NCBI GenBank assembly: GCA_946803715.1
Contig: CAMPET010000354.1
Coordinates: forward strand, 5,066-57,027
DNA from: Beroe ovata
Lineage: Eukaryota; Ctenophora; Nuda; Beroida; Beroidae
Reading direction: 5' to 3'
Length of the DNA: 51,962 bases
A program made the translations under genes and the position numbers. Position 1 is the first letter of the stretch; every line of letters starts with the position of its first letter. Below, piece by piece: positions 11,411 through 21,202 of the stretch. The notes beneath the pieces are model-generated. The model made no database searches, was not told where the DNA came from, and was given only the letters and a program-made list of their open reading frames with translations.

Positions 11411-13070
11411 ATATCTGTTAAGTATTGTGATAAGTATGTCAAGTATTGTGTGGATTCAATGTAAGTTATTTATTGAAATGAGAAGAAACTCCTGCCCTCC
11501 CTTCTGATCCAACATTTCCCCAGTCCCCTTCTCTCTCTTCCAACTTCCCTTAACTCCTTTGCTAACTTCTCCACTAGTCCCCTCCCGCCCTCCTTAACCC
11601 TTCCCGATGTGTTTTATTGCTTCCTGCCTACAACTCCGACATTTCACAATCCATGTTCACCATGATTTTCATGAAAAATTTTCCATTCCAGACAGCTCGC
11701 TCCGCAGCGCTTAACGAATGACAAAATCATGAATAAAGCATTCATTGCAAGCATTTACTTCGTCAGAAACGGCTTATGTCACACTTTATACCAATTTAAG
11801 GCGGGAATCGGCATTTATTTCATAATTCAGGAGCATCAGATAAACATTCTTTCAAGAAAAGCAATTCCTGACTTCATCTGAGTGAGATCTCATGTCTCTT
11901 TGGTGCTTAGATTCGCGCGAAGGTGGAGAATTGCGCGTGTTAACTTCTTACGTTGTTTTACGACGAATTTTGAAAAACCTTCCTCTCTTTGAGGCCAAAA
12001 ATGACAAAGTTCCGCGGTTGTCCGCGGCACGGGCCCGATTGGGATTTGTTCCCAAGAGGTTAAACTAACATCTAGTGAAAGTCCCATCGCGGGACCTCGT
12101 GGCGCTCAAAAGTTATGGCATCACCAAAATACCCAAAGTTTGGCTCATAAGGAAGCAGGTGAAATGTCGGAGTTTCAGGAAATGAAACATACTGTGGGAA
12201 TCTATAGACATTCAAGTAGCAGAATAACCGCACTTCAGCCAGTTTAATCAGAAATTAGATGGTTTAATATGCCGTGGAAGTGAGGGCACTTTTCAAATCT
12301 GCGCGCAATCAGAAATCCACCTAGTTCCGCGTAGCCCAAAACTGGCCTATAGTGCCCTGCTGAGAATTTAATTGCGTTTTGCGCGCGGCGCGCAAACTTG
12401 TGCACACGTTGCGCGCCCCTGTTCTACTCAGTGAATTGAAAAGTCGTAGTCCAAACCACGGAGACGCGCAGCGCGCGCGGAGTATTTGGGTCACGCAGCG
12501 CGGGAACACGCAAACTTATTCTCAAACTTATTCTCAAGCTTCGCGGCTTTTATCAGCGGTCTAGCTCTAGCATGATCGCATCGCCATCGCCATCCATTCG
12601 CCATGCCAGACAACTTCGCAGTGCTTCTTGCTATACGCAGCACGCGCGCTTTTATTAGTCAGTCTGTCATGTTTTTATAAGTTTTTTTTGCGCGCGCGAG
12701 ACCAGAGGAAACATGGATTTTTTTAAAATTTGATGATGATCAATACATATAATAATTATTTGCATTTTGCAATAATTAGATCTATTTTTTGTGATATGAT
12801 GAAATTCATCAATTATATACTTCAAGATAATCGATATGGTATGATACAAACTCTAGCTCCACTACTACCCTTGCTCAATGACTCTTTGAAAAGGGGCGCT
12901 TTGAATCAGTTTTAATTTTGTTTATTTACACCAACAGGCCTGTGATGAAATCTTATTGACAAGTTTCTCTATTATCATCATGGTTTCCTCACACCTTAAA
13001 CATCAATAGTCAATAGTCATTCTGATTCTTGACCGGATTTGAACATATCAATATGTATTCAATGTGTTTC
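11411..13070. other. No supported gene; CpG-rich repeat at 12.29-12.72 kb
   Basis: No coding exon was recognised. Positions 12290-12720 are CpG-rich (repeated GCGCGC, CAGCGGTCTAGC) and belong to the same dispersed family as 0.86-1.29 kb and 28.9-29.6 kb. The remainder is unremarkable AT-rich sequence. Confidence 0.5.
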
Positions 13071-13071
13071 A

Positions 13072-13121
13072 GCTGGTGCAGTTCAAGGCAGCGATCCAGA
13101 AGGTATTCAGTGCCCTCAATT
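13072..13121 (+). other. Possible small exon ending in a stop
   Basis: After a TGTGTTTCAG acceptor the frame reads LVQFKAAIQKVFSALN and stops at TAG, 8 bases before the ATG of the next ORF and in the same frame. It could be the last exon of an unrecognised upstream gene, or a 5'UTR/short coding exon ending at the GTATTC inside it. No family match. Confidence 0.25.
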
Positions 13122-13129
13122 AGTCTGTC

Positions 13130-14101
13130 ATGAATCTTGGCACTGTTATCCTTACTACTAACAAGAATCATTTGGACACTTATGTGGGGGAAAGGGATGA
13201 ATTTGCTATCCCTGTTGAGAGAGGGATTATGACATGTCAGTTGAAGTATAATACTTTGAATAACATAGAAGATGTCAATTTTTCTGTTTCAAATGTTGAA
13301 GCAAATGTTGTCAATGCAAAGCTTCTTAACTGTTGGAACTACTCTACTAAACAGGATATTGTGCTCATTTCCTCTGATGGAATTGAAAAGATAGATGGCG
13401 TTGCTCACACCCCTTATCATTACAAGCCGTCAAACTTTCCTGTCTTAGCTTGTTATTGTTTAGATGGTTATGTTCTCACTGTTTCATGTAAGTCATATAC
13501 TATTTGCAATCTTGAGACTCTAATTCAGAAGACAAGACCAATCACTGAAATAAAGAAGTGTACAGCTACTATAGCTGGTTGGAAATGCAAATCAGCTTCT
13601 GAAGATGTCACATTTGACAATCTTCATATTTTGATATGCGATGGAAACACTGTTTACCACTACTATGGTGAGAGTTCTTCTGTAGTTGATACTGGAAGGG
13701 TTTTAGCTTTTTGCCAAACTGACTATGGTTTCCTTGGTGCTTTTGAGACTAATTGGAGACTAAGTCCCTTACATTTATTTGGAGATGGACCTATCAATAT
13801 AGAAAATCTCGAATTACCCACCCAAACCAGTAACATATCAAATGAAGCTCGACTTCAACTGTTCAATTGGAATATGTCTCCTATTGATGACAAATCTTTA
13901 CCAAGTCATAATGAACCCACATTGCTTATACATAAACAAAAAGTGGTTTGTGTTTCAGGATTTTACAAGCATGTTATCAGTATGTTTGTTTTGAACAATG
14001 GAACAATCAATCATTTGAAGGATATTTCAATTGGGTTGGAGTATAGAATTGCTGGACTGAATTTTCACCAATCTGATCTGCTANTGCTCATTTCAAGGTG
14101 A
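13130..14101 (+). CDS. Hypothetical protein, beta-rich, 3' end uncertain
   Basis: An uninterrupted 323-codon frame begins at ATG 13130 with an in-frame stop 9 bases upstream, which supports this start or a 5' exon boundary. The product is Asn/Ser/Cys-rich and predicted beta-rich. It has repeated hydrophobic strand pairs such as LHILICDGNTVYHYYGE and VLAFCQTDYGFLGAF, reminiscent of a WD-like or beta-propeller protein without clear WD dipeptides. I do not recognise the family. A single n at 14084 sits inside the frame. The frame ends at AAG/GTGAAT, which is either a splice donor (exon end 14097) or, read through, the stop at 14099-14101. It lies just upstream of a CPT1 exon on the same strand but shows no relation to CPT1. 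Confidence 0.55.
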   Translation: MNLGTVILTTNKNHLDTYVGERDEFAIPVERGIMTCQLKYNTLNNIEDVNFSVSNVEANVVNAKLLNCWNYSTKQDIVLISSDGIEKIDGVAHTPYHYKPSNFPVLACYCLDGYVLTVSCKSYTICNLETLIQKTRPITEIKKCTATIAGWKCKSASEDVTFDNLHILICDGNTVYHYYGESSSVVDTGRVLAFCQTDYGFLGAFETNWRLSPLHLFGDGPINIENLELPTQTSNISNEARLQLFNWNMSPIDDKSLPSHNEPTLLIHKQKVVCVSGFYKHVISMFVLNNGTINHLKDISIGLEYRIAGLNFHQSDLLXLISR

Positions 14102-14317
14102 ATGTACCAGACTCTGCTAGAGTATAGAAGTAGAACAGAGAACTGCAGAGTATAGCTATGATAGAGCTGTTATCTTAGGAAACTCTTCGACAGATACAAT
14201 ATCATGAGGCAATAGTTCATCCTCCCACCCCAAATACAATACCATTACCATTTACCAAATACAATACCAAATACAATATCATGAAGCAATAATTAATCAC
14301 CCTCCCTCCCACCACAG

Positions 14318-14605
14318 GACCAAGGGAAGTTCTGTCTGACGTATGAGAGTTCCATGACTCGTCTTTTCCGTGGTGGGAGAACTGAGACAGTGCGATCGTG
14401 CACCTCCGAGTCCTGTGCGTTCGTACGAGCAGTCGTGGACAGACAACCGGTAATGATAACACACGTCACATTTGTAGCATTGGATCTATAGATATACGTT
14501 CATGTGTGCAAGATATTTCCTTGCGTTTCAATTGAACTATTGAGTCTAACTGAGGCTCAGATCGTCCTTCAATCTCAGAAGGAGGAATGCAAGGCGTTGA
14601 TGCAG
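14318..14605 (+). CDS. CPT1: Carnitine O-palmitoyltransferase 1, internal exon(s) (partial)
   Basis: Exon 14318-14449 (CCACCACAG acceptor, GTAATG donor, 44 codons, phase 0) encodes [20 protein letters not shown] and [17 protein letters not shown]. This is the highly conserved carnitine/choline acyltransferase segment '[22 protein letters not shown]', which helps form the carnitine-binding tunnel; the match is closest to CPT1. CPT1 transfers long-chain acyl groups from CoA to carnitine on the mitochondrial outer membrane. A probable start of the next exon follows GAGGCTCAG at about 14561-14605 ([15 protein letters not shown], compatible with the variable segment after this motif) and runs straight into the single n at 14606. 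The catalytic His and all other exons are absent, so the gene is cut by a junction on one side and unexplained on the other. Confidence 0.85.
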
Positions 14606-14606
14606 N
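14606..14606. other. Single-n contig junction of unknown size
   Basis: Three features stop here: a CPT1 exon from the left, a tRNA half touching the n on its right, and the NAA15 gene, whose C-terminal exons should follow on this side. The n therefore most likely marks a real gap rather than one ambiguous base. Confidence 0.75.
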
Positions 14607-14642
14607 TTAGCACGACGCTCTAACCGACTGAGCTACACGGCC
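14607..14642 (-). tRNA. 5' half of a tRNA, probably tRNA-Ile(AAU)
   Basis: Reading minus from 14642: GGCCGTGTAGCTCAGTCGGT then TAGAGCGTCGTGCTAA. This is an acceptor strand, an A-box D-arm (TAGCTCAGTCGGTTAGAGCG) and the start of the anticodon arm ending in CTAA, as in tRNA-Ile(AAU). The n at 14606 interrupts it at the anticodon, and the 3' half is not present beyond it. Confidence 0.65.
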
Positions 14643-14707
14643 ATGCAAAATTAAGCAATTGAAATGACATGCATACGTCTAGATTTCTTCTGTAATATTC
14701 TACAAAC

Positions 14708-17700
14708 CTTTCCTAGAGAACACTTCGAACGCAAGGCGGTGCGTGTTTGCTGAGTTGGGGGAAAGCGTCCTCAATGGGTCCAGGAATTTGAGAGCGTCAT
14801 CTAGCGGTGTTTCAGTCTGGGATAGAGAAATGCGTTACAACTTGGCGGTACAAAACAATAATAACTAGCAATGGGGATATTGGAATTAAAGAACACAGCA
14901 GCACTAGCTTCCCCTCTTTCACTTTCTTTCCCTCCTTCCCATTCCCCTTCCCCTTTCCCCCTTCCCCTTTTCCAACCTTCACTAGATCCTCTCCAACAAT
15001 GGGAGGAGGAACAAATTCCCCGTCCGTCGCTTGTTTCTTATCCTTGCTCCCCGCAGCGTTGCTACTGTTGCTAACGGTTGCTTCCTGCTTCTGTTGTTGC
15101 TTCTTCTTGGCTGCTCTCTTCTTCTTGCTTTCCAGCTTCTTCTTTTCTTTCTCTGTCATTTCGTCTGAGGAGAGGAGATGCACATTCGATCAGATTCGAT
15201 CTAACAAGAATCATGGTTCAACAACATCACGAAATAAAGAATTCGTAAAACACCAACCAGTTTCTCCATTTCCCAGGCCGTTGGAAGCGGTCAGAGGTTT
15301 ATCATGGAGATACAAATACGTCCTGACGGCGATATCCGCCACTTTGTTGAAGAAAACATGTCCTGAGACACAAAGCTCTGTTAGAGACAAAACCAGCTAC
15401 TACTCAGAAGCCTGACTTGAAACATCATAGCATTCCCAACTATTTGAACAGAATCGACCCCATTTGGTCCAAAAATCATGTTTTTTCGACGCCCAGATTC
15501 TGATTTACACCTCCGGTCCCATTCTCCTACCTCTGATTTCATCCTCCAGCCGAAGGAGTCCGATGTACGCTCGTAGTGTCATTTTCCGCATGGAATAGGG
15601 GTGGAAATCGAACTGGTCCTCGACTATGTCTACAAAGTGCTTTTCCACCTGACCGGCAAGGAAAAATGTAAACTTACGAATTTCCGGTACCGTTTACCTA
15701 CTATCATAACTTATCACTGATCTGAATTCTGACCATTGACTCAAATTTATAACTCGTCATTCAGACACAATTGTAATCATCAGATGGTCTATTTTCTTAC
15801 CTCATGGCACTTCTGGAGTGTATTAGCCCAATCCTTAGATTTGAAGTATGTTCGCGCGGACTCAGTAAGGAACCACATGCACTGCATCTCATTGAGGTTT
15901 TCAACTGCCGGCTGCCCTTCCTACCAAAAATTCCAGAAATTGATTACAGTTGCAAAAAGAGCGACTTTCTGGTATTCAATAGCAAGTAGCATGAGCAACA
16001 GTATGGTTGCTATTAGCAACCCTGATGGCTATAGCTAGCTCTATTCAGTATTGGACACCTACCCGTGTAAACAGAGCACATGTCTCCTCTGCCCGCTCAA
16101 GAAGTCCCGCACGGAGCATGTACTTGGCACACTTGCTGTTCAGGTACCGATCCGCCAGGTCGAGTGTGCGGGCTTCGTCCATCCACCTGCTCGCCTCGGG
16201 GAGATCCCCCGCGTGCTGTGGTGATCAATGATATGATCAATGATCATATCGTGTCCGGGTTCGGATTGATAACGACAGTATTATCACATATTATCCATAG
16301 AAGACATAGGGAAAAGTAAACATTCGGGATGGGAAAATGGATAAGCCATGATATGTTCAGTTGGAAAAAGTCTCACCTTGTACACTTTACTCTTGACCAT
16401 GTACGGATCGATGTACGTTGGTGTGTGTTGGATGGCACGATCAATAAAGTGGAGTGCTTGCTGCGTGTCCCGCTCGTAATCGTAGAGCTGCGCGAGGAAA
16501 ATCAGCACGTGGAGGAATGAGGTCGGGAATTCTGTTTCCGTGTTGTCTGAAAAATAGGAGTGGGATATGTGATTGGATTTGCGATACCTGATGTACATTG
16601 TATTTGTATCTCCCGATGTACATTGTACATTTAATCGGTTTAGGACACTACCACAGTAGTATAGATTTCATGCCATATGAATACAAATCTCAGTTGCAAT
16701 CTTTTCTCTGTAGTCTTGGTTACATTTTCTGCTCTCGTTTTTTCACAATGAACTGGGGAATAGTTCTCATTTTTTCACAATGAACTGGGGAATAGTTCTC
16801 ATCCCTGCAATCCTGGTTGGAATCCTTCTCCTCCCTTCCCCTCCCCGGATTCCACTCCCTCCTCCAGCCCCACTCTCCAGCAACACGCCCTCCATCCACC
16901 TCACTAGAGAACACATCACGGGTGTTGCCATGGTAACCGGGGGAGAATCCATCACAAGTTACCCTGACAACACCCTGGTAACAGGAACACTTGACGGGTA
17001 TTTAGTGGCATTTGATCCGAACACTCTAGCAATAAAAGGGAAGGCCAAGTGTCCTGATGGTGATGCGAGCTTGGGACCCTGTCGCATACTGGGACTGAGG
17101 AGGATACCAGGGGATGATAGTGGCGTGGTAGGAGTCGATATGAGGGGGAGATTGTTTCGGTTCTCAGAGGGGAAGTTTCATTGGCTTATCGATCATGATC
17201 ATCCAGGTTTGATCACAAATAAGACCGATACAATCCAAGTTTAAATTATCCCAATTAGCAATCTATGGAGATTTGATAATTTGGGCACTCATCCAGATAT
17301 CCAAACTCTATCACCGGGATTTTTCAACGACTTGTTGGTGGTTGCAGATGCTGTGTACATCACAGACTCGTATAAGCATCAAACAGGGAATTACAATCAG
17401 CACCTGTTACAACGATTCTACAGCTTGGAGGGAAGTGGACGAATACTGAAGTATAACGTGACGACTGGGAAAATTACTGTGTTTGTCGATAATCTTCACA
17501 TCCCTAACGGGATTGAGCTACATTACGACAATAGGTTTGTTGACAATATTGCTTTGATTTCGGACCGTTTATCTCTTTATTTCGGCAAACACTATGGTGC
17601 TCGAGACAAGAGACATGATCTAGCGAAATATTTCCCCTCGCGGCTCGCGAAACACGTGCTCATTTCCATCCCTCAGAACGCTGCTGGTAGCCGAGGGAAA

Positions 17701-20700
17701 CAGATACAGAGTGTTGAGAGTTAATCTGGACAGCGGCCAGATAATGGGAATATTCGGACAGGGCACACTCGGTGCTGTGGATAACATCAGACGGTCCAAA
17801 GACGGGAAAGGTTGGATCATGCAGCGGACAAACATGTGATAACAAGCTGATCACAAATTCCATTATCTTGTAAACTCCCTTAGCCATTCCCTACCTAGCC
17901 ATTCCCCATTCAGGATTCTGGATTGGAGTATCGGCAGGACGGACAACAACATCCTCTCTTCCTGACATACTCTCCCAATTCCCCCTTCTACGACACTCCC
18001 TAACATACCACTCCCTCCTCTCCCCCTTGCTCATGGCGGCCATGTGGGCCTGGGCGGAACCTCCCCGAGTGTACAAAGTGGATGGCGAGGGTCAGGTTGA
18101 GATTGTGGTGTGGGGAGAGAAGGAACTGCTCGGAGGAAGTGCCCTCAGTGAAGTTAGAGAAGAGGAGGATGGAATGTTGGTTGTGGGGAGTCCTTTCTCC
18201 AAGGGAATTCATAGAATACGGTTAACAGGAGGTCAATGAGGGATAAAATATTCAGGGAAATATTTTAATTGCGTTCTTTACCTGGATTGAACTTTTTGTG
18301 CTGTTCCAATGAGTTGTGATAACCGTGTAACAAATCTTTGATAACAGCGAACTGAAATATGGTACCAGAATATTACGATGCCATTCTTAATCGACGGAAA
18401 TGTATTTTTTGAAAGACCTTATCACCTTGTTCTTGTCTTGTAAGAGATGTTTCAAGATGTTGAAAAGTGGCGGAACACCCTTTCTGAGCTGCTTCTGTAG
18501 ATACTCGTCGACTAATGACCTAAACGTGTTACCTAGGAGAGTTGCTAAGTCACAGTTGCTGTTGCTAGGGTTGCTGTTGCTAGGGTTGCTATTGCTAGGA
18601 TTGCTAACAGGCAAATCGCCAAATCACCGTCGTACCTGTACTAAGTTTGAGGGAGTAGTTGAAGATTGCTTCGGATCTGGGATGGTGGACTTGCAGTTTC
18701 TTACAGATCGCGAGAGATTCTTCATCATTATCTGAGGGCAATTAAAGAAGTTGGAGAATGTTAAGAGCTAACAACCAGAGCGGAAATGTGAGTTCTCTAT
18801 CACAAACTCTCCGTACATGGTTGCATTGAAGAGATGTATTTCTCGATGTACTCCGTGTTTTCAGGGTTTCTAAGATACAGCTGTTCATACACACGTGCAC
18901 TTTCCTCCAATTCACCAGCACGCACGTGCAAATCCCCTGGAAAGAGTGATTTTGACTGCTGCATAGCCAAATATATTCCGTGAAATGATCCCTATACATT
19001 TATCCAGGTCATAGCTAACAAACCTGCCATTTCGAGCCAACTCTGTATATCAAGTATCGATTCCCGGTGAATGTAGATGTGCGAGAGAGCATCCTTGAAC
19101 CTCCCTGCTTCCACCATGATGCTAGCCTCGTAAAGGAGCAGTTCTGAATACTCGTAGTCGGCAGGCTTACCCTGATAGGGGCGGGGGAGTGAGGGGAAAT
19201 TGCCATGGTTATGGTGCTGGATAGGTGCCATTGGGTAAAAATTGAGTTTTAATGTTGTTGTCTGTACCTCCTGGGTTTTTCTGAATGTAAGGAGCACGTT
19301 GAGCGCATTCTCGTGCTCTCCCAGAATGTGGAGGGCAATGGCATACCCGATCCATCCCGCCCTTTGATTAGCTCTCAACATTAACAACTGGTGCCGCGTG
19401 GTCTGACATGGAAAGAGTTGCAATTAAAGAGATTTGGACTTTGAAGTACCCTAAAAAAAGGAGAAACTTCCAAAATCCAACATATTCCTACCTTGTATCC
19501 ATCCAGGTCCCTAGTTTGTATCTGTAACAGGGAAAGATCCCGCAGTATCTGAAGATTGTCCTTGTCCCAACGGAGTGCGTTTCGGTAACACTTGATCGCT
19601 TCCTCGTACTTCTTATCAGACCGTTGGAGGAGCCCGAAAACGTGCCAACACACGTGCGACTGGAGGTTGTTCCGGAGACCTCGCTTCACGTTATCGTACG
19701 CTTCCTCTTTCCGACCCAGACAGTTCAATGTCAGACCCATCATAGCCAAGGTCTCTGGAGGATGATCGAGGATTGAAAATCAGGGTAAGAATTGAGAATA
19801 ATTCAGACTGGACTTATCGAGGAACCATAACACCAACCTCCGTGTTCTTGGTATTTGGAGTTCGATAAGATCTGTCGGGCATGCTTTAATCCCGATTTGT
19901 ACTGCTTGTTTTCGTAGCATTTCTGGAAAATAAAAAAGTGTCAGGAGTGGGATTTGAACCCACGCCCACATTCGTGGACCAGAATTCTCATTCATATGAA
20001 TGCAAGAGTTATCTTGAGTCTGGCGCCTTAGACCACTCGGCCATCCTGACATGTCTCGTATGAGAATTTGTACATTCATATTGTGATATTTGAGAATTCA
20101 AAACACAAGTTACGATTTACGTGTTAAGTCCAGGTTACTTTTCTGAAACCAATTAAGGGTGATTATGCCCTCATTAAAGTCGGTATAGAAGGGTGGATGC
20201 GCCCCATTTCCGCCACGCAAAATGATGAAACTTTTGTACTTTAGATTGCAAATTAGCCGAAATTGTACGGAGCGCGCAACTGACAACACTTAGATTGCGC
20301 GCGGCCTCCGCGCGCGACGTATGCTCAGTGATGAAAATTATAAGTAACTCCGAGAGTTTTACACGTCGAGTTTATTCAATGACCGACAAGCTACCATAAC
20401 TTCATGCAGACGAAATGTCTACACATAGCATTGATTATGATTTGTAAAAAACACGCGTAAGTTCGCTAAACGGTTTCTTTGGGCTTAAACGAATTTTTAC
20501 ATCTCAGAGATATCATCCTAAATTGTATTATGTATATACTCACTAGAATTCGTGTATAATGTATATACTCACTAGAATTCGTGTATAATGTATATATACT
20601 CACGAGAATTCGTGTATGATGTATATACTCACGAGAATTCGTGTATGATGTATATACTAACGAGAATTCGTGTATGATGTATATACTCACGAGAATTCGT

Positions 20701-20744
20701 TTGAAAAGAGTGTTTTCACGGGGAGGAAGATCTTTGGCCATCAT
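14708..20744 (-). CDS. NAA15: N-alpha-acetyltransferase 15, NatA auxiliary subunit (3'-partial, 16 exons)
   Basis: NAA15 is the TPR scaffold that anchors the NatA catalytic subunit NAA10 to the ribosome for co-translational N-terminal acetylation. Exons (minus): 20691-20744, 19838-19922, 19492-19754, 19268-19402, 19024-19171, 18817-18936, 18636-18731, 18426-18532, 18282-18351, 16377-16546, 16063-16215, 15801-15920, 15531-15648, 15258-15362, 14977-15164, 14708-14816. Phases agree at every junction, giving about 680 residues. Landmarks are [11 protein letters not shown] at the start, [20 protein letters not shown] and [20 protein letters not shown] in the TPRs, [20 protein letters not shown], the Lys/Gln-rich helix after [15 protein letters not shown], and [17 protein letters not shown]. 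Human NAA15 has 866 residues; the last ~190 are missing beyond the junction at 14606. Intron 1 holds a tRNA gene and intron 9 a whole opposite-strand gene. Exon 1 could start at either of two adjacent ATGs. Confidence 0.96.
16749..16782 (+). promoter_or_regulatory. Upstream ORF created by a 31-bp tandem duplication
   Basis: The block TTTTCACAATGAACTGGGGA...TTCTCAT is duplicated with a 31-base offset. The upstream copy's ATG (16749) opens an 11-codon ORF whose TGA overlaps the main start codon (ATGA at 16780-16783). If the mRNA includes it, translation of the downstream protein would need reinitiation or leaky scanning. Confidence 0.7.
16780..18239 (+). CDS. APMAP: APMAP-like strictosidine-synthase-family membrane protein
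   Basis: Four exons: 16780-17206, 17297-17534, 17677-17810 and 17914-18239. They total 1125 nt (374 residues) with consistent phases 1, 2 and 1. Residues 4-20 ([16 protein letters not shown]) form a signal-anchor helix. The rest is a six-bladed propeller, with landmarks [92 protein letters not shown] and [17 protein letters not shown]. These match mammalian APMAP (adipocyte plasma membrane-associated protein; reported arylesterase activity) and the plant strictosidine synthase fold. The gene is entirely inside NAA15 intron 9 on the opposite strand. Its stop is only 42 bases before NAA15 exon 9, so any usual 3'UTR must overlap that exon antisense. The start at 16780 is chosen because the upstream ATG is a short uORF. 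Complete, probably functional. Confidence 0.9.
18541..18602. repeat. 15-bp minisatellite in NAA15 intron 7
   Basis: About three and a half copies of TTGCTGTTGCTAGGG-type units lie immediately upstream (minus strand) of NAA15 exon 8, within or next to its acceptor. The intron reading frame continues open through it, which may mislead gene prediction. Confidence 0.8.
19939..20050 (-). tRNA. tRNA-Leu(CAA) with an intron, inside NAA15 intron 1
   Basis: Reading minus from 20050: GTCAGGATGGCCGAGTGGTC, TAAGGCGCCAGACTCAAG, an intron of about 25 bases, TTCTGGTCC, a variable arm (ACGAATGTGGGCG), the T-arm GTGGGTTCGAATCCCAC and acceptor TCCTGAC plus discriminator A. The acceptor stem GTCAGGA/TCCTGAC is perfect, and the A and B boxes are intact. 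The anticodon is CAA, and an intron at this place is typical of eukaryotic tRNA-Leu(CAA). It is followed after one base by TTTTTT, a Pol III terminator, and then the AG acceptor of NAA15 exon 2, only 16 bases from the tRNA end. Confidence 0.96.
20533..20698 (-). repeat. 29-bp minisatellite that repeats the NAA15 exon-1 splice donor
   Basis: Six units at spacings of 29, 31, 29, 29 and 29 bases. In minus orientation each reads (C)GAATTCTCGTGAGTATATAC with small variants. The unit nearest the exon contains the real junction ATTCTC/GTGAGT. The five downstream units repeat the same donor, three with intact GTGAGT after CTC or CTA and one reading GTTAGT. No unit introduces a stop in the frame continuing from exon 1. 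Confidence 0.9.
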
Positions 20745-21049
20745 CTGAGTTTTCTACTGCATGCTAATGGGATAATGAATTCCGTTAATTGAGAGTACAC
20801 TGGAATTTGAATCATCATTAATGTCATACTAATTCGTGCATGCTGTCAAGGGTAAAGTTACATTATAAAGTCAGTTCATTGATTAGACACTTACTTTATA
20901 GTTATTGATGTAAATCAAACTGCCAATCATTGCAATAAAACAAGTTAAATATACCCAAGAATGTGTTTTTCGCAAAAGATTTGAAATGCCATATTACAAG
21001 TTGCAAACAGGAATTCATATTTAACAAAGTCATGTAATTCAACTTAAAT

Positions 21050-21200
21050 TCTCTCAACTTGTTTCTCTACACACACTTTGACACCATTTCTTTCTCTCTC
21101 GACACTTGTCACCATCTCGTCCAACTGACACCACTTCTCGACACCACTTACTCTGATGTATACATTTTCCTGACACCACTCGCAGCTCTTGACACCACTT
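21050..21200. repeat. Short TGACACCACTT motif cluster
   Basis: Copies of GACACCACTT or close variants recur about every 20-35 bases between the EIF2B5 stop and the NAA15 5' end. The complement (GGTGTCAAG) is scattered through L2HGDH intron 2 at 42.75-42.97 kb. Confidence 0.55.
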
Positions 21201-21202
21201 AC

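Noticed and set aside
14807-15415. 202-codon + strand frame
   Set aside because: Antisense of NAA15 exons 14-15; phenylalanine/serine runs are the complement of the Lys/Glu-rich helix.
19780-20079. 99-codon minus-strand frame
   Set aside because: It reads through the tRNA and NAA15 exon 2 in the wrong frame.
20533-20698. CRISPR-like array
   Set aside because: The 29-bp spacing is a direct tandem minisatellite without unique spacers, in a eukaryotic intron.
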